A stretch of DNA of 64,000 nt, from assembly GCA_963969365.1 (NCBI GenBank), contig OZ017747.1:3844001-3908000 (forward strand), read 5' to 3'. This document shows positions 53,186 through 64,000 of the stretch, piece by piece (within the stretch, counting starts at the first letter, position 1; each line of letters opens with the position of its first letter). The position numbers and the translations under genes were made by a program. Source of the DNA: Asterochloris sp. CNOR1. Its lineage: Eukaryota; Chlorophyta; Trebouxiophyceae; Trebouxiales; Trebouxiaceae. Below the pieces are notes generated by a model, which did no database searches, was not told where the DNA came from, and worked only from the letters and a program-made list of their open reading frames with translations.

Positions 53186-53568
53186 GGCAGGCCCAAAATG
53201 GAGGGGCCAGGCTCCTTTCACTCACAACGTTGGCTTGTGATGCAGCTGCAGTTGAGAAGCGATGGCGCGATTGCACTGTATGATGGAAAATGAAAATGAC
53301 AGGGCTTTCTTCTGTTGACTCTCGACAGTCAACTCCTCTGGCAAACGTTGTTGTGTGCTACCTGGCCATCGCTGTCGATGCTGCACAGCCCTAAGGGCCA
53401 CCAGTAGCACTCAGATCAACGTTGTTGCTGAACGGCATCCTTTCAGGGGTGTTTGCAGCTCTGCACCTCCTCATCTCACTGGAGCCCTAGGGCCTTGGCA
53501 GCGTCCCGGACGACAATGTCAGGCTGATCTTGTTGCACATCTCCCACTACAGTCACAACCAGGCAGCC
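53186..53568. promoter_or_regulatory. Shared divergent promoter region, coiled-coil gene / SMC2
   Basis: 383 bp between start codons. CAACGTTG occurs at 53225-53232 and 53417-53424, and AACGTTG again at 53344-53350. AACGG (core of plant G2/M MSA-type MYB sites) is at 53431-53435. A 7-bp inverted repeat GTTGACT / AGTCAAC lies at 53314-53333. Binding is inference. Confidence 0.5.
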
Positions 53569-56500
53569 ATGTTCATTGAGGAGATCAGCATTGATGGTTT
53601 CAAGTCCTATGCTCAGCGCGTCACGGTGCCAGGCTTTGACAGATACTTCAATGCCATCACCGGCCTCAACGGCAGTGGCAAATCCAACATCCTGGACTCC
53701 ATCTGCTTCGTGTTGGGCATCACCAACTTGTCCCAGGTGAGCTTCTTTGGAGGGCAGCATGCGCTGCATGCCATGAGGCTGCCAGTGACCACTACATGGC
53801 TGACCTGCAGCTGTGTGTCCCCCACTCATGCTGCTGCTGTGTCTTTTTGTGGTAAGCTGCCATGCCGCATGTGCTGTGCAGCGTGCTGCACCGCAAGCTG
53901 TTCTACAGCACCCCAGACCGCTGCAGGCTTCCATTGCAGTCCACAAGAGCTGCCTCAGCCATTGCTGCCCGCAGGTGCGGGCCAACAGCCTGCAGGAGCT
54001 GGTGTACAAGCAAGGGCAGGCTGGGGTCACCAAGGCCACCGTGTCCATCACCTTCAACAACCTGGACAAGGCCAACAGCCCTGTGGGCTATGAGCAGCAT
54101 GACAGGCTGGTCGTCACACGGCAGGTCAGCCTGCTCGCTTACCAGGCAGTGGTTCAGTCCGGATGCTGCCTGCACTGAAGTGCAGGCCTCGCAGGGGGTG
54201 CCTGTATCACTGCACTCCCTGAGGCAGGTCAGCCCCAACGCTGCAGAGGATGCGCAGCAGCTTCCAACAGCCGTGCGGGCATTGCAGAGACTAAAGCAAG
54301 ACAGCAAGCCTTTGAGCAGAGGGCTTCCACTCTGTTTTGGCTGAACATCCTGCTGCTGGACTCGAAAACATGACAGCGGTGTGCACTCAGCAGCTTGCTT
54401 GGTCAGAGGCACCCTGCCAGGTCTTGCCCTGAGGCCCCGTCCAGACAACGCTGACGCCAGGTTGTGTCCCTGCAGCTGGTCATCGGTGGGCGTAACAAGT
54501 ATCTCATCAACGGGCACAATGCCCAGCCAGCGTGAGTGCTGCACATGCCCACAGCTGCCTGTCTTTGCCTCCTCACTTCCCCAAAGCTGCCAGCACGTAT
54601 CTCTGTTGCACGACTGCAATACCCAGCCAGCACAGGTCTGGCAGTCGCAAGACGCCCTCCTCACTGCTGCCTTCTGATTGCCTGCATGGTGCCCAATTGA
54701 CAGGCTGCGGCTGGGCTGCAGGCGGGTGCAGAATCTGTTTCACTCGGTGCAGCTCAACGTGAACAACCCCCACTTCCTCATCATGCAAGGCCGCATCACC
54801 AAGGCATGTCCTGCGCTGCATTCGAGCTGGAAGTGCTGAACAAGCAAAGCACTAAGCACCATCAGAAGCACAAGTGTGTGCTTTGTGGCGTGGTCTGCAG
54901 CGCTGTTTGAGAGTGGTTGCATTGCATCATTTACAGCTGCTGGTAGGTCGGCATGTGGAGGCAGCCAGCTTGCTAAGCCCTGCTTATCTGAAGCAGGGCA
55001 ATCACTGGCTGTAGCAGCGCATGTGCTTACTACTGCCGCCGTTGTTGCCGTTCAGGTGCTCAACATGAAGCCGGCAGAGATCCTTGGCATGCTGGAGGAA
55101 GCTGCGGGCACGCGCATGTACGAGAGCAAGAAGGATGCAGCCCTGCGCACGCTAGACAGAAAGCAGGTCAAGCTGGATGAGATCGACAAGGTAGGTGGAG
55201 CCCAGCAAACTATGTTATGTCTCCGTAAAGGAGGCACAATATTGACATAGTCAGACCCAAGACCTTGGCTGCTGCTTGCCTGAATTTGCATCTCTCCCAG
55301 GATTGGGACCAGGCCGGCCTGCCTTGTGCCAAATCTGACCTCTGGCATTAAAAGCTCATCTCATGGTGGCTGTGGGCGCATTGGCAGCTGGCGCTGCTCA
55401 GGCGGGCTGCTGCATGCACCCAGGCTTGGTCCTGGCTCTCCCAGACAGGCCGCACTTGCTGCCCCTGCAGCTGCTGCAAGAGGACATCCTGCCAGCATTG
55501 GAAAAGTTGCGGAAGGAGCGCGGGCAGTTCATGGAGTGGCAGGCTGCTGAGGCCAAGCTGAGCCACCTGCGGCGCTTCTGTGCGGCCTTCCGCTACCACG
55601 ACTCCCGCCAGTGGGTACTTTTGACAGAGCTGCTCAGTTCGTGCAATGGCAGGGACATAGATGAGGCCCCTGCAGCATTTCTGTGCTGAAACTCACCGCC
55701 ATCACTCTCCACAGTGAGTGTTGCAGGGCCGCTTGTACATGTCGTGCTGCAACAAGTGTAAAAGGGCTGCACCTAAAGCGACCAAGCTGGCGTAGTGCAG
55801 GGCTGCTCTGCTAGCTGCACAAGTGACTTGCAGGAAGTCTCGAGCTCTCTTTGGCCCAAGGCGCCAGGGGACCAGGCTGCCAATGAGGCCATGCCTCTTC
55901 TCAAGAGACGCTGCATCATACATTTGGCTGCTGCATGGTCAAGGCACCATGTGAAAGATTGCTTGCTTTCATGCGCCGCAGGCTACAGACCCGTGGGCAG
56001 GAGGAGATGGCTGCCACGCGAGCCAAGGTGCAGGAGTTTGTGGAGCAGTCAGCCTCCCTGGAGCAGGATGTGAAGCAGAAAGAGGCACACATCAAGGCGC
56101 TGCAGGTCTGTCCGCCAGCACAGAGGGACTCTGTGTTGCTGCTGGGGTACCAAAAAACCACACAATACTGCTGCACTAGAGGCGTTCTCATCTTGCTGCC
56201 AGGGCTACATGTTGGCAGCCAGCACTGAGTGAGCGGCAGTCTCAGCAGCTGCCAGGGCACTGAGCTGCCACCCGGCACCCACTGCATCTGTTTAGCATGT
56301 GCTTCAGGCAGTTTTGCAGACCTCTCAGGTACAGAAAAGCAGTCTGTGATCCACCCTGCATCTGCATGCACCCACACTTCATTGGACCTGGGAGCCTGCA
56401 CAGGCAGCAGCCTGACCTTGACACGCCTGTCAATGTGTGTGATATGCAATGAACAAAGAGTCTTTTTTGCGTGTCTGCAGTGTGAGAAGGAGGCGCAGAG

Positions 56501-59500
56501 CAGCGGGGAAGTGAAGCAGCTGGTTGGCACTGTAGACCAGCTGAGCAAGCGCCTGGTCAAGGACACCACCGTCTGGAACAATAAGAAGGAGAGCCTGGAG
56601 GCAGAGCTGGACGCAGCCCAGCAGGTCAATTTGACTGTGGTAGCAGGCTTGGCTGTATCATGTTGGCCTTGAGGTTTTGTCCGGCCCAGCAGACGCCTCT
56701 GTATGCTTGGCTACGACCCAGAGAAGCCGCAAGCGGCGTACATGCATCTAGGCATGACAATTCAGCTGGCCTGCAGGGGGCCACAGTCCTAAACTGATCC
56801 GTGCCAAGTGTCATGGCAGAAAGAATTGATGTATGCCAGCACCCTGTGTGCTGGCTGCCACCTGCCACGGCGATGCAGTTGGCATGTCTCTGCTGCTGCA
56901 GATGGAGGCCAGCGTTCAGGAGCTGGCAGAGGAGGACCTCCAGGCGCGCCTGGCTGCCGCCACCGCCGTGAGGGATGAGGCCGCTGCAGGCGCTGAGCGT
57001 GCGGCCACAGCTGTGGAGGCTGCCCAGAGGGAGCTGGCGGGGGCAGAGGCAGGGGATGGGCGCAACGAGTCCAACCAGAGCCTGCAGGAGCAGCTGGAAG
57101 AGGCTCAGAATGCTCAGGTGCGGTGGCCATGCTGCACACCAGGATTGGCAGTGAGAAGACACGGGATGAGGCCAGCATGCAGGCTCGATGTGCATGAGCA
57201 GGCTGCAGAGCTCAAGGGTGCATTGACTGGGGCTGGGCTAGAGGCCCTACTGCTGCAAACGGATTGCGTTGTCAAGTCTGTTGCACTGGCAGAGAGTGTC
57301 AGCAGCGGCTCACAGCCATGGCTAGTGGCAGTGCAGCACACTGGTGGTGGGCAGGCAAAGCATCCGGCAGTGTGCGGGCTCATGAGAGCAATGCGTTGCA
57401 GAAGCCAATACGCTGCAGAAGCTGCTGCGGCACAATGCCAGATCAGGGCAATCTGTGCTGCACTGCAGTGGGCTAGTCGGGATGAAGCACCTGGCAACCT
57501 GCTGACATTGGGTGGGCCATGACACGATGATGACACCCAGTCGATAAGTAGTTATCACCCTGTCTGCAGACGACTGCAGAGGCAGAAGGCAAGCAGGTGG
57601 ACATCCGTTGCAAGCACCTGCAGAAGCAATTGGCCGAGCAGCAAAAGGCCCTCAAAGCCAAGCAGAAGGAGGCTGCCCAGCTGCAGCAGGAGTTGGACAG
57701 AGAGCAGGCCACAGTGGAGGACTGCTCCAGCAGGTGGGGCTAGACTAACTCAGAGGTGGTCTGTGTGTAGTGTAGTCAATCCCTTTCTCTAGCTCTCCAG
57801 CTGGCATGTGCATGACAAGTCGATGGCGCCGTCGCGAATGCTGTGATCAGCTGTTCCTGGTACAACCCTGTGCTCACCTGTCCTGGAAGCCAGCGGGCTT
57901 TGGCAGGATAGGCACTGCTGTGCTGCTGTTTGCACATTGCTGCAGATAGAGACCTGGTTCCGCCTGTGGCGCTGCTTTGCGCATGCCCTGCAAATGTGAA
58001 CCGTGGAGTCGTTGCTGCTTGCAGGCTTGAATTGCTGATGTTTGACGAGGACACAGTCAGGCAGCTGGAGGCGACTGTGGCTCAGGAGCGTGCTGCAGTG
58101 CAGAGATGCCAGGAGAAGGTCGATGAGCTCAACTCCCAGCTGGCCGGTGGGCAGAATGCAGCACATGTTCTGCTATGTCACTCCCGCCCTGGTTGTGCCA
58201 GGCAGCATCAGGCCCCATTCTGCTTGTGACTTTCATCTGCCACCAACCTTTGTATAGAGCACTACCAAAGTACCCTGCACGCTGAGGTGCAGGTGTCCAT
58301 TTCCAGTACCAGGCTCCTGAGGCAACTTTTGCCCACAGCAACGTGAAGGGAGTGGTGGCCAAGCTCATCCGAGTGCAAGATCCTGCCACGACCACCGCTC
58401 TGGAGGTGGCTGCAGGAGGCAAGCTGTACCAGGTGGGCCATGACTCAGTGCTGCATGCAGCGGCACCTGAGGTCCTATGTGTGTCTGTAGTGCGCTGGCA
58501 GCCGCCAAAGCTTGCAGATGCTGCTGCACCAGGTTGGGGTAGGCTGATTGTTTAAGTATCAGGCAGAGGTAATTGCACCTTCACCTGTAAAGAAGCGCCT
58601 GCAGAAGCTCAAAGCAGGCAACAGACAGCTATGTCATGTGGCCGCCTTGCTTTGCAGGTGGTCGTGGACAGTGAGCAGACGGCCAAGGCTCTGCTCAGCA
58701 AGGGGCGCCTGCGCAATAGGGTCACTATCATCCCCCTAAACAAGGTAGGTGCTGCTTATCGCCTCCCTCTGTAATTCTTGCACCTGTACATGCCCTCTCA
58801 AGCCTCTCCCAAGCTGCTATGACAGGGGTGGGGTTTCAGTCTGATTCGGCCAGATAACATTCAGCGCTCTGGGGCAGACAAAATCTGCTGCAGCACCATG
58901 TGCCATGAAGAAGACTGCATCGTGCTGTGCGATGCAGGTCAAGGGAGGGACTGCCTCAGGCCAGGCCCGGATGTCCGCAGCCCAGCTCAGCAGTGGCAGT
59001 GCCAAGCTGGCTCTGGAGCTTGTCGGCTTTGACCAGGGCCTGTCAACAGCCATGCAGTATGTGTTTGGCAATGCCTTTGTCTGTAAGGTGGGCCTGCACC
59101 AGCCCAACTTGATTGAAACGTTGCCATGGCTTCCACCAAAGCAGGCTCCAGACATGGTCCTCCTCAGCAAGCCCAATGCGCTCCCTGCATGTGGATTGCA
59201 GTGATTGTCTCCTCAGGCTCAATGTGAGCTGATAATGAAGTGATGCCCACGATGCAGGACTCTGCCACCGCCAAGAAGCTTGCCTTCCACAAGGACGTGC
59301 ACACGCGCTGCATCACGTTGGAGGGTGACGACTTCAACCCTGGGGGATTGCTCACAGGCAAGCGGATGCCTGGTGCTGAACTGCAGCAGCTCAACATATT
59401 CCACTGTAGCTCAAAGAGCCAACAAAGGATTGCCTGGCCTGATGCCAGCCAGCCCTTGACAATCAGCTGCAGCTGCCATCAAGGCAATCGCATGCCGCAG

Positions 59501-62500
59501 CCAACATGAGTGTCATTCTAGCAGGCCTTGACTTTAAAGGAGGTGCAGTGACAGTGCCCTTGTTCCTGCATGCAGGAGGGTCACGCAACAGCAACCGGTC
59601 GGTGCTGACGCGGCTGCACGCGCTGTCTGAGGCTGAGGCAGAGCTGGGGAGGCACAGGCGTGTCCAGGATCAGGCACAGGAGCAGCTGCGCGCTCTTGCA
59701 TCTGCTGCTCAGAAGCACAGCAGGTAAGCAGTCCTGCCAGGCTGCAGGACAGGGAGCACAGCACAGCATTTTGCATGTCGCAATCCAGAATCAGCCAACA
59801 GTGGAAGCTGATGGATGAAACTGCCAGGCTGCAGAGCCAGTGGTCGGCCAGTCACAGGCATGTATGCAGTAGCCTGTGAGCACCACAGGTAGGTGAACCT
59901 GGACTATGAAGGGAGGAGGCACCGTACAGGCAGCAGGTGCCATTGATCTGGGGGTGCAGCGCTTTGCAGGGTCAAGCGGCTCTGTACTCGCTGGTCTGAT
60001 CTGCACAAGGCTGGCGCTTCGTCGCAGTGTGACTCACACAAACAGATGGCCCCACCATCATGTCTTCCTTGTCTGCCAGGTTGAAACAGGAGCTGGATGT
60101 CAAACAGCATGGGCTGGGGCTGCTGCGTCAACGAATTGCTGGCAGCGAGTCTGCACAATTGGCAGAGGCTGTGAAGGCCTCAGAGCAGGAGCTGGCTGAG
60201 GCCAAGGAGGCTGCCGCTGCTGCCCAGCAGAAGAGGAAGGACATGGTGAAGGCTGCTGAGGTGTGGCCATCGATGCTATGAGCTGCTGGCAACGTATTGG
60301 GCTGCCAAGCCTTCCCGCCTGTTGCTGGAAATATCTGCATGCTACAGGGTGCTTCTGCCAATATGTGCATTGCCTGCAGGATCTTGAGGGCCAGATTGCC
60401 AATTTTGGAGACACCAAGGGGAAGCGCATTCAGGCTGCCCAAAACAAGGTGGCAGCAGCCAAGACCACGCTTGAAAAGGCAAAGTCGGCTGCCAAGACGG
60501 CAGCGCAGGCGCATTTGCAGGCTGTGGCTGAAGGGGAGGCGGCTGCTGGGGAGCGCAAGTCGCTGGCTGCACAGCTGCAAGTCACGCAGCAGGCCATCCA
60601 AGGTACTCGGCAATGTGATTTGATGTGTGTAGGGTATGAGCAACCTGCAGCCCTGCTGGGCAAGTTATGCTTAGCGAATGGCAACTAGGTGCTTGCATGC
60701 TGGAGATGCCAAGTTGAAAGGCACAATCACATGCCAGCACAACTTGTTCATCAGCAAGACTGTATGCCTGGTGGTAGCAGTGCGTCACAGCCCTGCAGCT
60801 ACTCATGTCTTGAGTTCTAGATTCAGGCACATCACTGTCCAACATATGGCAGGTTTGTAGAGGCAGCTGGAGATCTTGGGTGACACGCAGAAGTACAATG
60901 CCTGTGCACACATCACCTCGTCTACCGCACTGTTTGTGGGCAGGCAGCTTTGGCTCTAGGAGCGCAGTAAGCGCTTGTTACTGGGGGCCACATGGTGCAA
61001 CCAGTCCTCAGCCAAGGATCACTCAGGAGTCTGCCTGCATACCTGAAGGCGGAGGGAGCTCAATGCGTGTGTTGACAGCATCAAAGAGACTGTCTTGTGG
61101 ACATACAGAGCTGGAGGTAAAGGTGGTGGCTCTGGGTGATGCGGTGGCGGCTGTCAGCGGGAGTACGACTGTCTGGTGTTCTTACAGAGCTGGAGGTAGA
61201 GGTGGTGGCGCTGGGTGATGGGGTGGCAGCTGTCAAGCGGGAGTATGACGCCCAGGCTGCCCAGCTGGAGGCCCTCAGAAAGCGCTTGAGGGACTGCGAC
61301 GGCGAAATTGGCGCACTGGTGCAGGAAAAGGCAGCCCTGGCGCAGCAGGCTGCGGATGCAGGGCTGAACAGAAAGAAGACTGAGCACAAGTGAGTGAGCC
61401 AGGGCTTGCTGCACTGCACTGCTGCGTTTGGAGAAGGCAGCCAAGCGCATCATGTTCTGGATGTAGAGTCACATGGGCAGGAGACGAAGCACAAGTAGGT
61501 TGGGCCTGCTGACCTGCTGCCTTTCAGGGTGGCAGCCCTGGCGCAGCAGCATGCAGCTGCAGGGCTTTACCACAACAAGACGGAGCAGAACAGAGTAATC
61601 TTGGGCTTGCCGCCCAGCTGTCTTCAAAGGAGGCAGCCGTGACTGTGCTTATATACTGTGGCTGCTGAAATGCAAGCATAGCCAGCAATTTGCTGTTGGC
61701 ACCCCCAATTGCTGAGCGCGTGTTGCTTGGCGAATGCTCCGGCCTCTGTCAGGGCAGACACTTGCCACAGCTGTATCAGACGCATGCTGGCACAGCCTCT
61801 GAACACCCATGCCACAGCCAGATGAGCCAGCTGAAGGCGACCATATGCACCCTGGCTGCAGGCTCAGCAAGATGGAGAAGGATATCCAGGAGTCTGCAGA
61901 GCTCTGCAAGAAGCTGGAAAAGGTGAGACACCCTGCAGCCTTACGGGACACAGAGGACACAAGTCTGCCTTGTGAAGCTACCATACTGCCGCCCCTCTTG
62001 GCAAGCTTTGGCAGAAAGATTTACATGTGCAGCCCCTGCGTCACCCAGAGGTGTTGCATGTTCCATTGTCATGAAACGCCTTCAGTGTCGCTCAGCTGCC
62101 TGGCTGACGCAGCGCATGTCTATCCTGTTGCCATTTGTGTCGTGAGCAGGAAATGTCAACCTACCTGCCCTCACAAGCCGCGCTGCGCTGTGTGCAGGAA
62201 TTTCCCTGGATAGTGACAGAGAAGCACTTCTTTGGGCGACCTGGCTCTGACTTTGACTTTGAGGCACACGATGTGGACGCAGCCTTCCGGGAGCTGCAGG
62301 GGGCGCAGGACTCACAGCAGCGCTTGGCCAACAGAGTCAACAGGAAGGTGGGTCACAAGAGCTGCCCACATCTTGCATGGCTGGCAATGGAACTCGCCAG
62401 CAACACTCCTGCTGCATCAGTAAGCGTGTTGGGGTCCCTCCCTGTGGGAGAGTGCATTCCTAAGCTGTCAAGTCATTCACTAGCTGGGGTGACCTCCTTT

Positions 62501-64000
62501 GGAGGCAGGACATGAGGCCTTGGTGAAGCATTCAGGCTGTGTCGGGGTGCCCTGCATGTCCATGAGCTACACGAGTAGGTGGACCTTCCAACAAGCTTCC
62601 AGCATCTGTGAGGAGGCTTACTGAGAGAGGAAAGCGCTCATCCATCCTCTGCAATGCTGCAGTACTGCAGAACAAGCACTGTCTACTGGCTTGCAGGTCA
62701 TCCAGATGTTTGACAAGGCAGAGAGCGAGTACAAGGAGCTGTCTGGCAGGAAGCAGATTGTGCTCAATGACAGGCATAAGATTGAGCAGGTGATCTGGGA
62801 TGCTGCCCTGTGCGTTGCATGTCATGCGTACTTATGCAAAGGCGACGAGCATGCAGGGGGCAAGACGCATGTCTGTGCTGCAGCAAGAGGACATGCTGTA
62901 GCGAGGCTAGGAGAGCAAAGGCCTGTGCCAGTGCAGCAGTGCAGGTGCTCGTCATCCCTGCCACAGTGCGGCAGGCTTCAGGGAGCTTGCTTGTTGTGCT
63001 CCACCCTGCACGTCATGGCAGCCTTAACCTGCAGGTGAACGCTGGGCTGGATGCAACTGCCCACCAGCTGTGGGCACTGTCGATCTGCCCTCCTTCCTGC
63101 GCCCTGTAGGTCATTGCTGAGCTGGATGAGAAGAAGCGAGAGGCGCTGGAGGCCACCTGGCGCAAGGTGAACCAGGACTTTGGCAGCATCTTCAGCACGC
63201 TGCTGCCGGGAACGAGTGCCAAGCTGGACCCACAGGAGGGGGAGAGCTTCCTGGCAGGTGGGCCTAGGGCGCATCGGCTGTGGGGAAGGTCTGTAGACAC
63301 CAAGTCAGCTCTTGGGTGGCCTAGCCAGCAGCAGGGCTGCCATTCGCCAGCTGCAGACTGTGCAGCATGCAGAAACGCCAGATAATCATAGCTGGCTTGG
63401 GCGGCATGCAGCACAGCCTGGCTGCAAACGGCTGCCCCAACACCAGGCATGCTACTCTGACAAAGGGAGCAGCAGCGCAAGCAGCCTCTGGCGTGGAAGA
63501 AGGGAGACTCTGGCCACAAATCAGAGTTGTTAGGGCCCAATCCAGGAAGTGCTCAGCAGAGCTGTTCCTGTCCCAGAAATGCAGTAGGCCACCCACTAAG
63601 ATCTAAGATCCCAGCTCAATGCAGCCGCTCACCTGGCAGCATGCTGCCTTGCTGGTGTTTCAACGGGGCAGGGTGCCTGCACCGACAAAAGGAGGGCAGT
63701 TACAGGGCAGCCCTGCTGCCTCTGAGGTGCCAGCAGAGCAAAGCGCCCGGCGAAAGGCAAAGCTGAATGGCGCTGACATTGCCTCACGTTGCAGGCCTGG
63801 AGGTCAAGGTGGCATTTGGTGGGGTCTGGAAACAGAGCCTGACTGAGCTGAGTGGCGGGCAGCGCAGCCTGCTGGCGCTGTCCCTCATTCTGGCCATGCT
63901 GCTGTTCAAGCCCGCCCCCATCTACATCTTGGATGAGGTGAGGCTTGTGCGCAATTGCTGCCATGAGCCTGCCTGGCGGAACAGCTGGTGGCAAGGCAAG
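53569..64000 (+). CDS. SMC2: Condensin subunit SMC2 (3' end beyond window)
   Basis: ATPase arm of condensin, pairing with SMC4 to compact mitotic chromosomes. The first exons are in phase: 53569-53736, 53975-54124, 54476-54531, 54722-54803, 55056-55190. The start [17 protein letters not shown] and Walker A GLNGSGKS (53662-53685) are standard; [45 protein letters not shown] and [20 protein letters not shown] follow. Coiled-coil arm exons run from 55.5 to 58.2 kb. The hinge spans about 58.3-59.4 kb ([62 protein letters not shown]). The second arm runs to 63.0 kb, including [20 protein letters not shown]. The C-terminal head has [18 protein letters not shown], signature LSGGQR (63848-63865) and Walker B PIYILDE (63917-63937). 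The D-loop exon is outside. The intron at 54804 is GC-AG. MmcB-like or other SMCs are excluded by the hinge and N-terminal blocks. Confidence 0.96.
54497..54642 (+). repeat. Copy of an SMC2 exon end in the following intron
   Basis: The exon end AAGTATCTCATCAACGGGCA ... GCCCAGCCAGC|GTGAGT (54497-54537) is echoed at 54595-54642: ACGTATCTC, then GCAATACCCAGCCAGCACAG, then GT. Confidence 0.7.
61105..61262 (+). repeat. 79-bp tandem duplication spanning an SMC2 acceptor
   Basis: ACAGAGCTGGAGGTAAAGG at 61105 and ACAGAGCTGGAGGTAGAGG at 61184 start two adjacent 79-bp units. They are about 90% identical over the first ~62 bp and then diverge. Only the second keeps the long frame [20 protein letters not shown]; 79 is not a multiple of three. 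Confidence 0.9.
61330..61612 (+). repeat. Three-copy array spanning an SMC2 exon end
   Basis: The exon end GGCAGCCCTGGCGCAGCAGG ... GAGCACAAGTGAGTGAGCC (61330-61420) recurs at 61529-61612 (GGCAGCCCTGGCGCAGCAGC ... ACGGAGCAGAACAG ... GGGCTTGCCG). A tail-only copy lies at about 61479-61520 (GACGAAGCACAAGTAGG). Confidence 0.8.

Overview
The window is nuclear DNA from a green alga (Chlorophyta), most likely a trebouxiophyte-type, GC-rich, intron-dense genome. The evidence is eukaryotic: every recognisable gene is split by many short GT-AG (occasionally GC-AG) introns whose 3' ends are almost always TGCAG. The gene set mixes general eukaryotic proteins (SAM50, MAU2, YAK1, RPB11, SMC2) with plant/green-algal ones (a chloroplast glutamyl endopeptidase and a DUF2358 protein). 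There are no bacterial-style operons, and I found no convincing tRNA, rRNA or CRISPR. Proteins were recognised by reading conserved blocks exon by exon; coordinates marked as gene spans include introns.

Layout. 1-753 (+): 3' end of a short-chain dehydrogenase. 864-4798 (-): TCAIM-like mitochondrial protein (J-like DUF4460 plus C-terminal DUF4461). About 5317-7340 (+): a decayed Crypton-like tyrosine-recombinase gene flanked by a dispersed repeat. 7916-12733 (-): SAM50, the mitochondrial outer-membrane beta-barrel assembly protein. 13109-14072 (+): DUF2358 protein, fully resolved into 5 exons. 15090-25226 (+): chloroplast glutamyl endopeptidase (S9 family). 25333-31127 (-): MAU2/SCC4 cohesin loader. 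31508-40752 (+): YAK1 (DYRK family) kinase with a long Gln-rich tail. 41196-41960 (-): two-exon 116-residue protein of unknown function. 42332-43239 (+): RPB11. About 44071-47233 (+): DUF1769/UPF0590 protein. About 47594-49423 (+): weak uncharacterised gene. 49665-53185 (-): coiled-coil protein. 53569 to the window end (+): condensin subunit SMC2, cut off just after its Walker B exon.

Two architectural signals stand out. First, introns in at least eight genes contain decayed or near-perfect tandem copies of the adjacent exon-intron junction (exon edge plus splice site plus intron edge), at 40-160 bp periods. Some copies keep usable splice sites; others have lost the GT or gained stops. This looks like a recurring process of junction-spanning tandem duplication that lengthens introns and seeds alternative splice sites. 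Second, four head-to-head gene pairs (SAM50/DUF2358, MAU2/YAK1, the 116-residue gene/RPB11, coiled-coil gene/SMC2) are separated start codon to start codon by 371-383 bp, suggesting compact bidirectional promoters of nearly fixed size. Two convergent pairs end only 106-110 bp apart.
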